Part shown: positions 36,015 to 46,158 of the stretch, piece after piece
How positions within the stretch are numbered: the first letter of the stretch is position 1
How the letters are laid out: the number at the start of each line of letters is the position of its first letter
The notes under the pieces: model-generated
What the model was told of the DNA's origin: nothing
Seen by the model: only the letters and a program-made list of their open reading frames with translations
Databases searched by the model: none
Program-made: the position numbers and the translations under genes
Assembly: GCF_009720775.1 (NCBI RefSeq)
Contig: NZ_WNKW01000007.1
Span: forward strand, 1-64,000
Direction: 5' to 3'
Length of the DNA: 64,000 nucleotides
DNA from: Pseudoduganella danionis
GTDB taxonomy: Bacteria > Pseudomonadota > Gammaproteobacteria > Burkholderiales > Burkholderiaceae_D

Positions 36015-39000
36015 CTAGCGTGGCGGCACGGCGAACCAGCTAGTTGCGGCGGGCGCCAGGCCATGCTCGGAGCGCTGTAGCGGGCTGGCCTGGTGGCTGG
36101 CGGCCAGCGCCGGCGCTGCCCAGTCGCGCGTGAGCGCAGCGCACCAGGCCGGGCTGGCCGGCGCCGTGACTGCTGCCGGCGCTACGGCCGGGCTGGCAGG
36201 CGGCTGCAGCGCATAGCTGCTGATGGCCTGGCTCAGGGCGCTGGTCTGCTGTGCCAGCGAGGCCGCTGGCGCCGGGCTGCGGAACCACACGTCGGCGCTG
36301 GCATGGCTGCTGCCGTCATTACTCTGGTAGCTCGCGCTGAGCCCGATGATGTTGCCATTCTGCTCGTCGCGGACGGCCGTGGCGCGGGTGGACAGGCTGG
36401 CAATGCCGAGCTGCTGCAGGCTGAACAGTTCGCCGCTCTGGCTGCGGCCATCGCTATTGCTGTCGACCCAGACGCGCAAGGCCTGATAGATCTGGTCGCT
36501 GCGGCTGATCTGGCCGTCGCCATCGCTGTCGTAGGCGGCCAGCGCAGCATAGCCGTCGGCGGCCAGGCTGCCGTCGGCCAGCCGGCTGGCGCTGCCGAAC
36601 AGTTCGCTGCCGTCATTGATCTGGCCATCGCCGTTGCGGTCCAGCGCGAGCAAGCCGTCGTGGCGCTCGACCCAGCCGGTGGCCACGGCCTGGCCTTGCG
36701 CGCGCAAGTCGAACTGCACGCCCGCCTGCAGGCTCAGGGTCTGGACGCCGTTGCCGTCGAGGTCGAGCACCAGCGGGGTAGCGTAATTGCTCGAGCTGGT
36801 GTTCAGTGCCATGGTCTGGGTGACGGTCATGGCGCTGACCTGGCTGGCGCTGAAGGCATTGGCCTGAGTCAGGCTCAGGCCGCTCAAGGCGGCTGCGCTC
36901 AGCGAGGGAATCTGGCTCAGGGTGAACGCGCCGATCTGGTCGGTGCTGAGTATCGTGACCTGGCTCGCCTTGAGTACGGCCACTTGCGGTCCGCCCAGTG
37001 CGGCCAGTTGGTCGTTGCTGAAGATGGCTAGCTGGGTGGTTTTCAGGCTGCCTATCAGTACCGGGTTCAGGCCCGCGATCTGGCCGGTGGACAGATAGCT
37101 GATCTGCTGCGCTGTGAGCGCAGTGAACTGGGTAGTGTTCCAGGCATTGAGCTGGTCCACCGCCAGTCCGCTCAGTTGGTCCAGCGTGAGCGCTGCCACC
37201 TGGGCGTTCTTGAATGCGGCCAGTTGGGTGACCGTGAGCGCGCCCGCCTGGCTGCTGCTGAGTGCCGCCAACTGGGTGGTCGTGAGCGCCTGGATTTGCA
37301 GCGTGCCCAGTGCCTGCAACTGGTCGCTGCCGAACAGCGCGATCTGGTCGATGCTGAAGGCGGGCACTTGCGCCAGTTTCAGGCTGGCGACCTGGGCCGT
37401 CGTGAGAGCCATCACCTGGCTGTCCGTGAGTGCGCCGAGCTGGCTGTTGTTCAGATAGCCGATCTGGGTGGTGCGCAAGGCCTGGATCTGGCTGTCGCTC
37501 AGATACAGCAGTTGATCGTTGCTGATTGCACCGAGCTGGGCGCTGCTGAGTGCCTGCACTTGCTGGGTATTGAGCTGGCCCAGACGCGCCGGGTCCAGAC
37601 TAGCGATCTGCAGCGTGCCCAGCACGGCAAAGCCGGCCGTGCTGAGCGCATTCAGTTGGTCGCTCGACATGCCTTGCACGGCACTCACGCTGAGTGCCAC
37701 GGCCTGAGCGGTGCTGAAGGCCGCAAACTGGTCGGTGCTGAGCACATTCACCTGGCTGAGATCCAGTGCCGCGATCTGGGCCGTTTTCAAGGCACGGATC
37801 TGGCTGGTGTTCAGGGCCATGGTCTGGCTGGTGCTGAGAATGGCGAACTGGCTGGCACTCAGTGCGGCCACATCCTGGGTATCGAGCGCGGCTACCTGGG
37901 CCGTGCTGAAGGCGGCGAGCTGCTCGTCCGTCAGATTCGGCATCTGGCTGGTGCTCAAGCCCGTGATCTGCTCGCTGGCCAGTGCGGCGATCTGGCTGGT
38001 GCCGAGCGCGCTGATCTGGCTGCTCAAGAGCGCGGCCAGTTGGACAGTACGCAGCGCGCGGATCTGGTCGCTGCCGAGCGCTTGCAGATTGGTCACGCTG
38101 AAGCCATAGCTGAGCTGAGCTGTACTGAGTGCCGTAATATGGGCCGTATCGAGCGCAGCCGCCTGTTCTGCCTGCAAGCCGTAAGCGAGCACGCGCGTGC
38201 TCAGGGCGGCTAGCTGGCTCGTGCTCAGCGCATTGAGCTGATCGCTGTGCAGCGCACCGAGCTGGTCGGACGTAATCGCGTTGATCTGGCGCGTGCTGAG
38301 CACGGCCAGTTCGGCCGTCGCCAGCCAGGCCAGTTGCTCGGCCGCCAAGGCGGCGATCTGCTGGGTACTGAAGCTGGCAGCCTGGGCCGTGCTGAGCGCG
38401 CCGATCTGGTCGCTGTTGAGGGCCAGTAGCTGGCTGCTGGTCAGAACTGCCGTCTGGGCCGTGCGCAAGGCGCTGAACTGGCCCACGCTGAGGACGCTGA
38501 TGGCGTCACTGCTGAGGCCATACGCGAGCTGGGCTGTCCCTAGCGCGCTGATGTGGGCGGTATCGAGGCCGGCGATCTGGCTGGTGCTCAAGCCCAGACT
38601 GAGCTGGCTGGTGCCGAGCGCGGCCAGGGCGGCCGTGCTCAGGGCGTTCAACTGGTCGCTGCCGAGCGCGCCGAGCTGATCGCTGTTCAAGGCCTGGGCC
38701 TGGCGCGACGATAGCACGGCCAGATCGGTCAGCTCGAGTGCGGCGACCTGATCCGTCTCCAGCGCGGCCAGTTGACGTGTGGCCAGCGTGCTGGCCTGGG
38801 CCGTGGTCAGCGCGGCGATGCTGGCTGTGCTGAGGCCGCTGCGGATCTGGCTGCTGCCCAGCGCCGCCAGTTGCTGGGTGCCTAGCGCAGCAAACTGGTC
38901 GGTGCTCAGGGCTTGTAGTTGGTCGCTGCCCAGCGCGCTCAATTGCGCCGTCCCCAGGGCTTGCAAGTCAGGAATTTCCAGTGCGGTGACCTGGTCGCTG

Positions 39001-42000
39001 AGCAGCGCATTGAGCTGGGCGCTGGTGAGCGCGCGCGCCTGGGCCGTGCTGAGCGCGACGATCTGGTCGGTGCTGAGTACGCTGATCTGGTCTGATGGCA
39101 GCCGGCTCAGCGCATTGGTGGCCAGCACGGCGAACTGTTCTGGCGTGAGCGCGAGCAATTGGCCAGTGCTCAGCGATGGCAGTTGCACCGTGTTCAAGGC
39201 TGCAACCTGGCTGGTGCTGAGCTGTGCTACTTGCTGGCTGGTCAGAGCGGCCAGCATCTGCGTGCTCAGCGTGGTGAACACGCTGGTGGCCAGCGCATTC
39301 AGTTGATCGCTGGTCAGGGCGGCGAACTGGCTGCCATTGAGGGCGGCCAACTGGCCGCTGCGCAGCGCGACAAAGTCGGCCGTGCCCAGCGCCGCCAACT
39401 GAGCGGTGCCGAGTGCGCTGATTTGCAGCGTGCTCAGAGCGGCGACCTGGGCCGTGCCCAGCACGGCCATGTGGACGGTTTGCAAGGCGGCGATCTGGTC
39501 GCTGCTGAGGCCGATAATCTGTGCCGTGCTCAGAGTGGACGCCAGATCCGTGCTGAGTGCGGCGATATTGGCCGTGCTGATGGCTGCGATCTGCTGCGAG
39601 CGCAGGATGGCGAAATCGACGGTTTCAAGCGCATCGAGCTGGTCGCTGCTGAGGGCAGCCACCTGTGCCGTGCCCAGTCCGCTGATCTGCAGGGTGCTGA
39701 ACGCGATCATCTGGTCGCTGGTCAGCGCACCGAACTGGCTGGCATTGAGGGCGGCAATCTGGCTGCTCGACAGCGTGGCGAAGGCATCCGTGTTGATCAC
39801 GGCGATCTGGTCGCTGCGCAAGGCATTGAGCTGACGCGTGGCCAGATTATCCATTTGCAGCGTGGTCAGGGCGGCGATCAGGCTGGTGTACAGCGCGCCC
39901 ACCTGCGCCGAACTTAGCGCATCGATCTGGGCTGTGGTCAGGTTTTGCCACTGGTCCAGCGTCAGCGCATTGAGCTGGTCGCTGCGCAGCGCTTGCACCT
40001 GGCTGCTGCCCAGTGCTTGCAGTGATTGCGTGCTCAGCGACGGCACCTGAGCGCTGGACAGCGCGCGCAACTGGCTGCTGCTGAGCACGCCGAGCTGCTG
40101 GCTGGCCAGTGCGGCCAGATGGTCGCTATCCAGACTGGCAAGCTGGCCCGTACTCAGTGCCAGTATGTGCTGGCTTTGCAGTGCTTGCAGATCATCGGTT
40201 TCGAGCACCGCCAGTTGGTAGGTACTGAGGGAGGCCAACTGGGCGGTCGTGAGCTGGCTGTATTGCCAGCTAGTGAGGGCGATGATCTGGTCGCTGCCCA
40301 GGGTGCTGAACTGGCTGGTGCTGAACGCGGCCAGTTGGGCGCTGCCCAGGCTGGCCAGTTGATCGAGCAGCAGCGCATTGAGCTGGTCGCTGCTGAAAGC
40401 GCCTAGCTGGGCCGTGCGCAGCAGGTTGAGATTGTCTGTACTGAGTGCCTGTAGCTGCTGCGATTGCAGCGCGCGCAACTGGTCGCTGCCCAGCGCCTGC
40501 AATTGGGCCGAAGTGAGACTGCTGATACGATCGCCATCGAGCGCTTGTAGCTGTGCCGTGCCGAGCGCGGCAATGTGCTGGGTTTTGAGTACCGCCAGAT
40601 CGTCCGTTTCGATCACGCTCAGTTGTGCCGTGCTGAGCGCGGCTAACTGGGCCGTACCCCATAGCTGGAACTGGCGCGTACTGAGCGCAATGATCTGGTC
40701 ACTGCCTATGGCTTGCACCTGGGCGCTGTTCAAGGCCAGCATCTGGGCTGTGCCCAGGCTCTGGATTTGTTCGTCGCGCAGTGCAGCGATCTGAGCCGTG
40801 CTGAGCACAGGGATCTGGGCCGCTTTCAGGGCGGCCACTTCATCGCTGCTCAGGGCCTGGACCTGGGCCGTGTTCAAGGCGGCCAGTTGGACGCTGTTCA
40901 AGGCCGCAATCTGCTGGCTGCTGAGCGAGGCGATCTGGTCGGTGCTGAGCTGGCGTATCTGTTGCGAACCGAGTGCATTGAACTGCACGGTTTTGAGAGC
41001 GGCCAGATCTTCCGTTTCGATCGCACGCAACTGGTCGCTGCTCAGCATGGCAATGCTGGCGCTACTGAGGCCACCGATCTGGCGCGTGGTGAACGCGACC
41101 ATCTGGTCGGTGCTGATGGCGCTGATCTGGTCCGTGCTCAGGTTACCGAGCTGGGCTGGCGTGAGCGCGCGCACCTGGTCGGTGGTCAGGCGGCTGAAGC
41201 TGCCCAGAGCGCTGAGCTGGGCCGCGCTCAGAATGGCAAAGTCGGCCGCGGCCAGCGCCGCCACCTGGTCCGATGACAGTGCGCCGAGCTGGCTGGTGGA
41301 CAGCGCCCCCACTTGTACGCTGCTGAGCGCGTTGATCTGGTCGGTGCTGAGTACGGCCAACTGGGGATTGCGCAAAGCCGCCATCTGGCTCAGCTTGAGC
41401 GCGGCAATTTCGTCCGTGCTCAGCGCCAGCAATTGCGCGCTGCTCAGGCTGCTTATCTGGGCCGTGACGAGGGCGGCGATCTGCTGGGTGCTCAGATTGG
41501 CGATCTGGTCCGTGAGCAAGCCTTGCAATTGCGCCGTGCTCAGGGTGGCCAGCAGTGCCGGGGTGAACGCGCGCAACTGGTCGGTACCGAGGGCATCGAG
41601 CTGGAGCGTACTCAGATATTGCAGTTGGGCGCTGCGCAGCGCGGCCAGGTCCTGGGTTTCGATGGCCTGCAACTGCTGGCTGCTCAGGGTCTGCAAGTGC
41701 TGGCTGCTCAGGCCGGCCACCTGCGTGGCGCTGAGGCCGGCGATGTGGTCGGTGCTCAGCAGGCTGAACTGGGTGGTGCTGAAGCTGCCCAGTTGCACGG
41801 TATTCAACGCGGCCAGATCCTGGGTTTCCAGTGCAGCCAACTGGCTGGTGCTGAACGCGCGTATCTGGCCTGTGCTCAGGTTGGCAGCCTGCAAGGTACT
41901 GAGCGCCACGATCTGGTCCGTCGTCAGGCTCTGGAACTGGCTGCTGCTGATCACGCCGAGCTGGCTGATGCCGAAGGCGCGGAACTGGTCGGTGCTCAGG

Positions 42001-45000
42001 CTGCTTAGCTGGTCGGTGCTCAAGCTGGCGACCACATGGGTACGCAAAGCGCCGATGTCTGCACTCGACAGCACTTGCAACTGGGCTGTGCCGAGCGCGG
42101 CGAACTGGCGCGTACTGAGGCTGGCCACCTGGGCCGTGCTCATGGCGCTGAGCTGGTTGGTATTCAGGCTGCCTATCAGTGCGCTGCCGATGTAGCTGAG
42201 CTGGGCCGTTTTGAGCGCAGCAAAGTCCTGGCTTTCCAGCGCATTGAGCTGGTCGCTGCTGAGCGCGGCAATCTGCTGGCTGGCCAGATTGCTGACTTGC
42301 AGTGTGCTGAGGGCGGCCAGTTGGTCGCTATTCAGTGCGGCGATCTGAGCCGTCTTGATCGCAGCAAGCTGGCTGGTCTTGAGTACGGCCAGCATCTGCG
42401 TGCCCAGCGCGAGCAATTGTGCGCTGTCGAGCACGCTGATCTGGCTGCTTTGCAGACTCGTCAGTTGCTGCGAGCTCAGCGCTACCAGTTGATCCGTATT
42501 GAGTTTCTGTAGCTGGCTGCTATCGAGGGCATTGAGCTGGGCCGTGCTCAGGGCCAGCATTTGCTGGCTGTTCAGGGCATTTAGCTGGTCGCTGCGCAGG
42601 CTGGCGATCTGGGCCGTTTTGAGCGCTGCCAGATCGCGCGTTTCCAGTACCGCCACCTGGTCGCTGCCCAGCGCTTGCACCTGGCGCGTGGCCAGATTGG
42701 CGACCTGCATGGTGGTCAGGGCAATGATCTGGTCGCTGCCCAGACTTTGTAGCTGGCTATTCGACAAGGCCGCCAGTTGTGCGGTTTTCAGTGCGGCCAG
42801 ATCGTCCGTTTCCAGTGCCGCCAGTTGCGCGCTACTGAGGCTGGTCATTTGCAGGCTGGTCAGATTGCTGGCCTGCGCCGTACTCAGCGCGACGATGTGC
42901 TGGCTACCGAAGGCGGCTAGCTGGCGCGTGGTCAGCGCGCTGAGCTGGGCAGTCTTCAAGGCTTGCAGTTGGTCGGTGCTCAGCGCAGCCACTACGCTGG
43001 TGGTGAGCGCCTGCACTTGTTGCGATTTGAGCGCCTGCAAGTCCTGCGTGCTCAAGGCACCGAACTGGTCGGTGGACAGCCAGGCCAGTTGCTGGGTGCC
43101 CAGCGCGCCTGCTTGCACGGTGCTCAAGGCGGCGATCTGGTCGGTGCTGATGGCGGCCGTCTGCTGCGAGTTCAGCACATTGAGCTGGCTGGACTTGAGC
43201 ACGCTCCAGTTGGCCGTCGCCAGTGCTGCCACTTGCTGGCTCAGCAGAGCGCTGATCTGGTTGCTGCTGAGGGCTAGTACCTGCTGGCTGCTCAGGGCAC
43301 CGATCTGGTCGCTACTGAGTGCCTGAAGCTGGGCGGTATTGAGCTGGAGAATCTGGCCCGTTTTGAGTGCGCTGATCTGGCTGGTACTGAGCGTCGCGAT
43401 GAAGCGCGTGCCCAGTCCCGCCAACTGTCCCGTTTGCAGCGCGGCGAGGTCCTGCGATTCCATCGCGCTGAGCTGATCGCTGCTGAGTGCATTCAACTGG
43501 CCTGGTGTGAGCGCATACGCTTGCGCCGTGCTGAGCGCGACGATCAGATCCGTATTCAGCGCGGCCACCTGTTGCGTACCGAGCGCGACAATCTGGCTGG
43601 TCTTGAGTGCAGCGAAGTCGCGCGTTTCGAAAGCATTCAGTTGCAATGTGGACAGGCTGGCCATGCTGCGGGTGCTGAGTACACTGGCCTGGCTGCTGCT
43701 GAGCGCCACGATCTGGTCGGTGGTGAAAGCCAGCGTTTGTGCACTATTGAAATTGGCTAGCTGGACGCTGGTGAGCGCGCTGAACTGGTCGGTCGTCAGG
43801 GCCGCCACCGCGTTGCTGCTGAGTGCAGCAGCCTGTTGCGAGCGCAGGCTGGCCAGATTAGCCGTGGCCAGCGCCGTAATCTGGTCGGTACTGAAGCTGG
43901 CCAGTTGTGCGGTCGATAAGCTGATCAGTTGCTGACTCTTCAGGGCGGCAATCTGGTCGCTGCCGAGCGCCGACCATTGCTGGGTGCTGAGTGCGGCCAG
44001 TTGCTGGGTTTTGAGCAAGCTCCAGTTGCTGGTGGCGAGCGCCGCTATTTGCTGGCTGCTCAGGCTGGCCACTTGCTGGCTGGCCAGGGCATAGCTCTGG
44101 GCGGTGGTCAGCAGCGCGATCTGGTCGCTGCTGAGCGCGCGCAACTGGTTGGTGCTGAGTGCCAGCAACTGGGCTGTCGCCAGCGCCTGTAACTGGTCGG
44201 AACCCAGACTTTGCAGATTGGCCGTGCTCAGGCCGGCCAGTTGCTGGGTGCGCAGCGCAGCCAGCGCTGTGGTGGCCATGGCGCCCAACTGGTCGCTCGA
44301 CAGGGCGGCCAACTGGCCGGAACCGAGTGCGGCTGCCTGGGCCGTCTTCAGTGCGGCCATCTGGCTGGTGCCGAGCGCGGCGATCTGCTGGCTGGCCAGC
44401 ACATTGATCTGTACGGTGCGCAGCGCGGCTAGCTGGTCGCTGCTCAGTACACTGAGCTGCAGCGTGGATAGCGCGCCAATCTGCGCGGTATTCATGGCAC
44501 TGACTTGGGCCGTACTGAGTGCATTGATCTGGTCGCTACTGAGTGCCGGTAGCTGGGTGGTTTTCAAGGCAACAAACTGCTGCGTGCTCAGCGCGAGCAA
44601 CTGATCGCTGCTGAGCGTGGCAATTGCATTGCTGCTGAGCGCGGTCAGTTGTAGCGTACGCAGCGCGGCCAGATCCTGGGTGCTCAGCGCCTGCAGCAGG
44701 CTGGTGCTGAGACCGGCCAACTGGGCCGTGCTGAGCGCGGCGGCCTGAGCGGTGCTCAGTATGCTGAACTGGCTGCTGTCGAGGGCATTTAACTGGGCGC
44801 TGCCCAGGCTAGCGAGCTGGCTCGTGCGCAAGGCAGCCAGGTCACGGGTTTCCAGTGCGGCTAGCTGGTTACTGCTGAGCACCGCCAACTGGCTGCTCAG
44901 CAGAGCGCTCACTTGCTGGGTGGTCAGAGCGATGATTTGATCGCTGCCGAGTGCGCGTAACTGGGCGCTGCGCAAGCTGACGATCTGGCCGGTCGTGAGC

Positions 45001-45962
45001 GCGGCAATCTGGTCGGTACTGAGCAGGGCTGTGCTGCTGGCGTCGAGGGCGGCCAGTTGCTGGCTCTTTAGGGCGGCAAAGTCCTGGGTTTCCATGGCCA
45101 GCAACTGGGCGCTCGATAGCTGGTTTAGCTGCAGGGTGCTGAGGGCGCCGACCTGGGTGGTCGTCAAAGCCTGGACCTGATCGGTGCTCAGGCTGCTGAT
45201 CTGGGCCGTGTTCAGGCTGGCAATCTGTGCGGTGCGCAAGGTGCTGAAGCCAGCGGTGCCCAGTGCCGCCAACTGGTCGCTGCTCAGGCTGCTGGTCTGA
45301 GCGGTGCTCAGATTGCTGCTCTGTTGCGTGGTCAAGGCCGCGAACTGCAGCGCGGACAAGCCGCTCAGCACATTGGTGGCCAGCACGCTGAGCTGGGCTG
45401 TGCCCAGCGCTGCCAGATCTTCCGTATCGAAGCTGGCCAACTGGCTGCTGCTCAGACCGGCCATCTGGCGGGTTTGCAGCGCGCCGCACTGGGCGCTGCC
45501 CAGCGCCGCAATCTGGCTGGTGGACAGGGCGCGCAACTGGCTGCTGCTGAAACCGCCTATTTGCTGGGTTTGCAGGGCCGCATAGTCGGCCGTACCGAGC
45601 AGGCTGAGCTGGGTGGTGCTGAGCCCGGCCAACTGGGCCGAACCGATGGCGGCAAACTGCGCGGTGGTCAGACCATATACGAGCTGGCTCGTGCTGAGGC
45701 TGACCAACTGGGCGCTGCTGAGAGCAGCAATCTGCTGGGTGCTCAGGCCATAGGCTAGCTGTTCCGTGTTTAGCACGGCCAGATTTTTAGTCGATAAAGC
45801 CCGTACCTGGTTGGTGCCCAGATAGCCGAGTTGCTCCGTGCGCCAGGCCGTCATTTGCAAGGTGGTAAACAGCAGCATATCGGCCGGGGTCAGGGCGGCG
45901 ATCTGTGCGGCGGGCAGGTTGGCAACTTGGTCTGTGGTTAAACCGGGTACGAGTGATGGCAT
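36015..45962 (-). CDS. Giant octad-repeat protein 3, 3315 aa, probable type I secreted adhesin
   Basis: I start at ATG 45962, with AAGGAGA 8 nt upstream; a 32-residue longer frame lacks such a site. Octads begin at residue 7 (LTTDQVAN) and run to about residue 3050, about 380 copies, more Gln- and Leu-rich (LSSDQLAALSTAQ) than in giants 1 and 2 and more diverged from one another. Marker octads (ETQDL/ETDDL followed by K/R-T) still recur mostly 10 or 7 octads apart. Residues about 3057-3230 are the shared calcium-binding domain (DLDGNGVQT, DRNGDGQINDGSELF, DSDGDGQISRSD, DSNSDGRSQSGEL), then a Pro/Ala-rich tail. There is no signal peptide and no adjacent exporter on this strand, so export by the HlyB/HlyD pair 20 kb away is inferred. 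Confidence 0.9.
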   Translation of the reverse strand: MPSLVPGLTTDQVANLPAAQIAALTPADMLLFTTLQMTAWRTEQLGYLGTNQVRALSTKNLAVLNTEQLAYGLSTQQIAALSSAQLVSLSTSQLVYGLTTAQFAAIGSAQLAGLSTTQLSLLGTADYAALQTQQIGGFSSSQLRALSTSQIAALGSAQCGALQTRQMAGLSSSQLASFDTEDLAALGTAQLSVLATNVLSGLSALQFAALTTQQSSNLSTAQTSSLSSDQLAALGTAGFSTLRTAQIASLNTAQISSLSTDQVQALTTTQVGALSTLQLNQLSSAQLLAMETQDFAALKSQQLAALDASSTALLSTDQIAALTTGQIVSLRSAQLRALGSDQIIALTTQQVSALLSSQLAVLSSNQLAALETRDLAALRTSQLASLGSAQLNALDSSQFSILSTAQAAALSTAQLAGLSTSLLQALSTQDLAALRTLQLTALSSNAIATLSSDQLLALSTQQFVALKTTQLPALSSDQINALSTAQVSAMNTAQIGALSTLQLSVLSSDQLAALRTVQINVLASQQIAALGTSQMAALKTAQAAALGSGQLAALSSDQLGAMATTALAALRTQQLAGLSTANLQSLGSDQLQALATAQLLALSTNQLRALSSDQIALLTTAQSYALASQQVASLSSQQIAALATSNWSLLKTQQLAALSTQQWSALGSDQIAALKSQQLISLSTAQLASFSTDQITALATANLASLRSQQAAALSSNAVAALTTDQFSALTSVQLANFNSAQTLAFTTDQIVALSSSQASVLSTRSMASLSTLQLNAFETRDFAALKTSQIVALGTQQVAALNTDLIVALSTAQAYALTPGQLNALSSDQLSAMESQDLAALQTGQLAGLGTRFIATLSTSQISALKTGQILQLNTAQLQALSSDQIGALSSQQVLALSSNQISALLSQQVAALATANWSVLKSSQLNVLNSQQTAAISTDQIAALSTVQAGALGTQQLAWLSTDQFGALSTQDLQALKSQQVQALTTSVVAALSTDQLQALKTAQLSALTTRQLAAFGSQHIVALSTAQASNLTSLQMTSLSSAQLAALETDDLAALKTAQLAALSNSQLQSLGSDQIIALTTMQVANLATRQVQALGSDQVAVLETRDLAALKTAQIASLRSDQLNALNSQQMLALSTAQLNALDSSQLQKLNTDQLVALSSQQLTSLQSSQISVLDSAQLLALGTQMLAVLKTSQLAAIKTAQIAALNSDQLAALSTLQVSNLASQQIAALSSDQLNALESQDFAALKTAQLSYIGSALIGSLNTNQLSAMSTAQVASLSTRQFAALGTAQLQVLSSADIGALRTHVVASLSTDQLSSLSTDQFRAFGISQLGVISSSQFQSLTTDQIVALSTLQAANLSTGQIRAFSTSQLAALETQDLAALNTVQLGSFSTTQFSLLSTDHIAGLSATQVAGLSSQHLQTLSSQQLQAIETQDLAALRSAQLQYLSTLQLDALGTDQLRAFTPALLATLSTAQLQGLLTDQIANLSTQQIAALVTAQISSLSSAQLLALSTDEIAALKLSQMAALRNPQLAVLSTDQINALSSVQVGALSTSQLGALSSDQVAALAAADFAILSAAQLSALGSFSRLTTDQVRALTPAQLGNLSTDQISAISTDQMVAFTTRQIGGLSSASIAMLSSDQLRAIETEDLAALKTVQFNALGSQQIRQLSTDQIASLSSQQIAALNSVQLAALNTAQVQALSSDEVAALKAAQIPVLSTAQIAALRDEQIQSLGTAQMLALNSAQVQAIGSDQIIALSTRQFQLWGTAQLAALSTAQLSVIETDDLAVLKTQHIAALGTAQLQALDGDRISSLTSAQLQALGSDQLRALQSQQLQALSTDNLNLLRTAQLGAFSSDQLNALLLDQLASLGSAQLAAFSTSQFSTLGSDQIIALTSWQYSQLTTAQLASLSTYQLAVLETDDLQALQSQHILALSTGQLASLDSDHLAALASQQLGVLSSSQLRALSSAQVPSLSTQSLQALGSSQVQALRSDQLNALTLDQWQNLTTAQIDALSSAQVGALYTSLIAALTTLQMDNLATRQLNALRSDQIAVINTDAFATLSSSQIAALNASQFGALTSDQMIAFSTLQISGLGTAQVAALSSDQLDALETVDFAILRSQQIAAISTANIAALSTDLASTLSTAQIIGLSSDQIAALQTVHMAVLGTAQVAALSTLQISALGTAQLAALGTADFVALRSGQLAALNGSQFAALTSDQLNALATSVFTTLSTQMLAALTSQQVAQLSTSQVAALNTVQLPSLSTGQLLALTPEQFAVLATNALSRLPSDQISVLSTDQIVALSTAQARALTSAQLNALLSDQVTALEIPDLQALGTAQLSALGSDQLQALSTDQFAALGTQQLAALGSSQIRSGLSTASIAALTTAQASTLATRQLAALETDQVAALELTDLAVLSSRQAQALNSDQLGALGSDQLNALSTAALAALGTSQLSLGLSTSQIAGLDTAHISALGTAQLAYGLSSDAISVLSVGQFSALRTAQTAVLTSSQLLALNSDQIGALSTAQAASFSTQQIAALAAEQLAWLATAELAVLSTRQINAITSDQLGALHSDQLNALSTSQLAALSTRVLAYGLQAEQAAALDTAHITALSTAQLSYGFSVTNLQALGSDQIRALRTVQLAALLSSQISALGTSQIAALASEQITGLSTSQMPNLTDEQLAAFSTAQVAALDTQDVAALSASQFAILSTSQTMALNTSQIRALKTAQIAALDLSQVNVLSTDQFAAFSTAQAVALSVSAVQGMSSDQLNALSTAGFAVLGTLQIASLDPARLGQLNTQQVQALSSAQLGAISNDQLLYLSDSQIQALRTTQIGYLNNSQLGALTDSQVMALTTAQVASLKLAQVPAFSIDQIALFGSDQLQALGTLQIQALTTTQLAALSSSQAGALTVTQLAAFKNAQVAALTLDQLSGLAVDQLNAWNTTQFTALTAQQISYLSTGQIAGLNPVLIGSLKTTQLAIFSNDQLAALGGPQVAVLKASQVTILSTDQIGAFTLSQIPSLSAAALSGLSLTQANAFSASQVSAMTVTQTMALNTSSSNYATPLVLDLDGNGVQTLSLQAGVQFDLRAQGQAVATGWVERHDGLLALDRNGDGQINDGSELFGSASRLADGSLAADGYAALAAYDSDGDGQISRSDQIYQALRVWVDSNSDGRSQSGELFSLQQLGIASLSTRATAVRDEQNGNIIGLSASYQSNDGSSHASADVWFRSPAPAASLAQQTSALSQAISSYALQPPASPAVAPAAVTAPASPAWCAALTRDWAAPALAASHQASPLQRSEHGLAPAATSWFAVPPR
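36790..45950 (-). repeat. Octad (24-bp) repeat array of giant gene 3
   Basis: About 380 tandem copies of a 24-bp codon pattern. Unlike giant gene 2, neighbouring blocks are not near-identical at the DNA level. Occasional nine-residue repeats with an added Gly (AYGLST, VYGLTT, RSGLST) occur at both ends of the array. Confidence 0.85.
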
Positions 45963-46158
45963 GTTTAGATTCTCCTTGCGCCAATATATAGTACTGCCGC
46001 GCCTGCCCAAGGCTGGAGCAAGATGGGAAAAACCGTTTAAATCTTGGTCTGAAAACAAGCACTTAGCGGCATATTCTGGCGTCTAGGCTACGGTGAAAAG
46101 TGGGCAGGAAGGAAAGACTGTAAGATCCTGTTTTTGTCCATAATCCGAGGTCCCTCTG

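Noticed and set aside
36093..45758. Many long plus-strand open frames opposite giant gene 3
   Set aside because: Same repeat-driven absence of stops; translations are low-complexity and show no domain.
45983..46010. TTGGGC-N16-TATATT as promoter of giant gene 3
   Set aside because: Its start point would fall within the ribosome binding site, so it cannot give a usable message.
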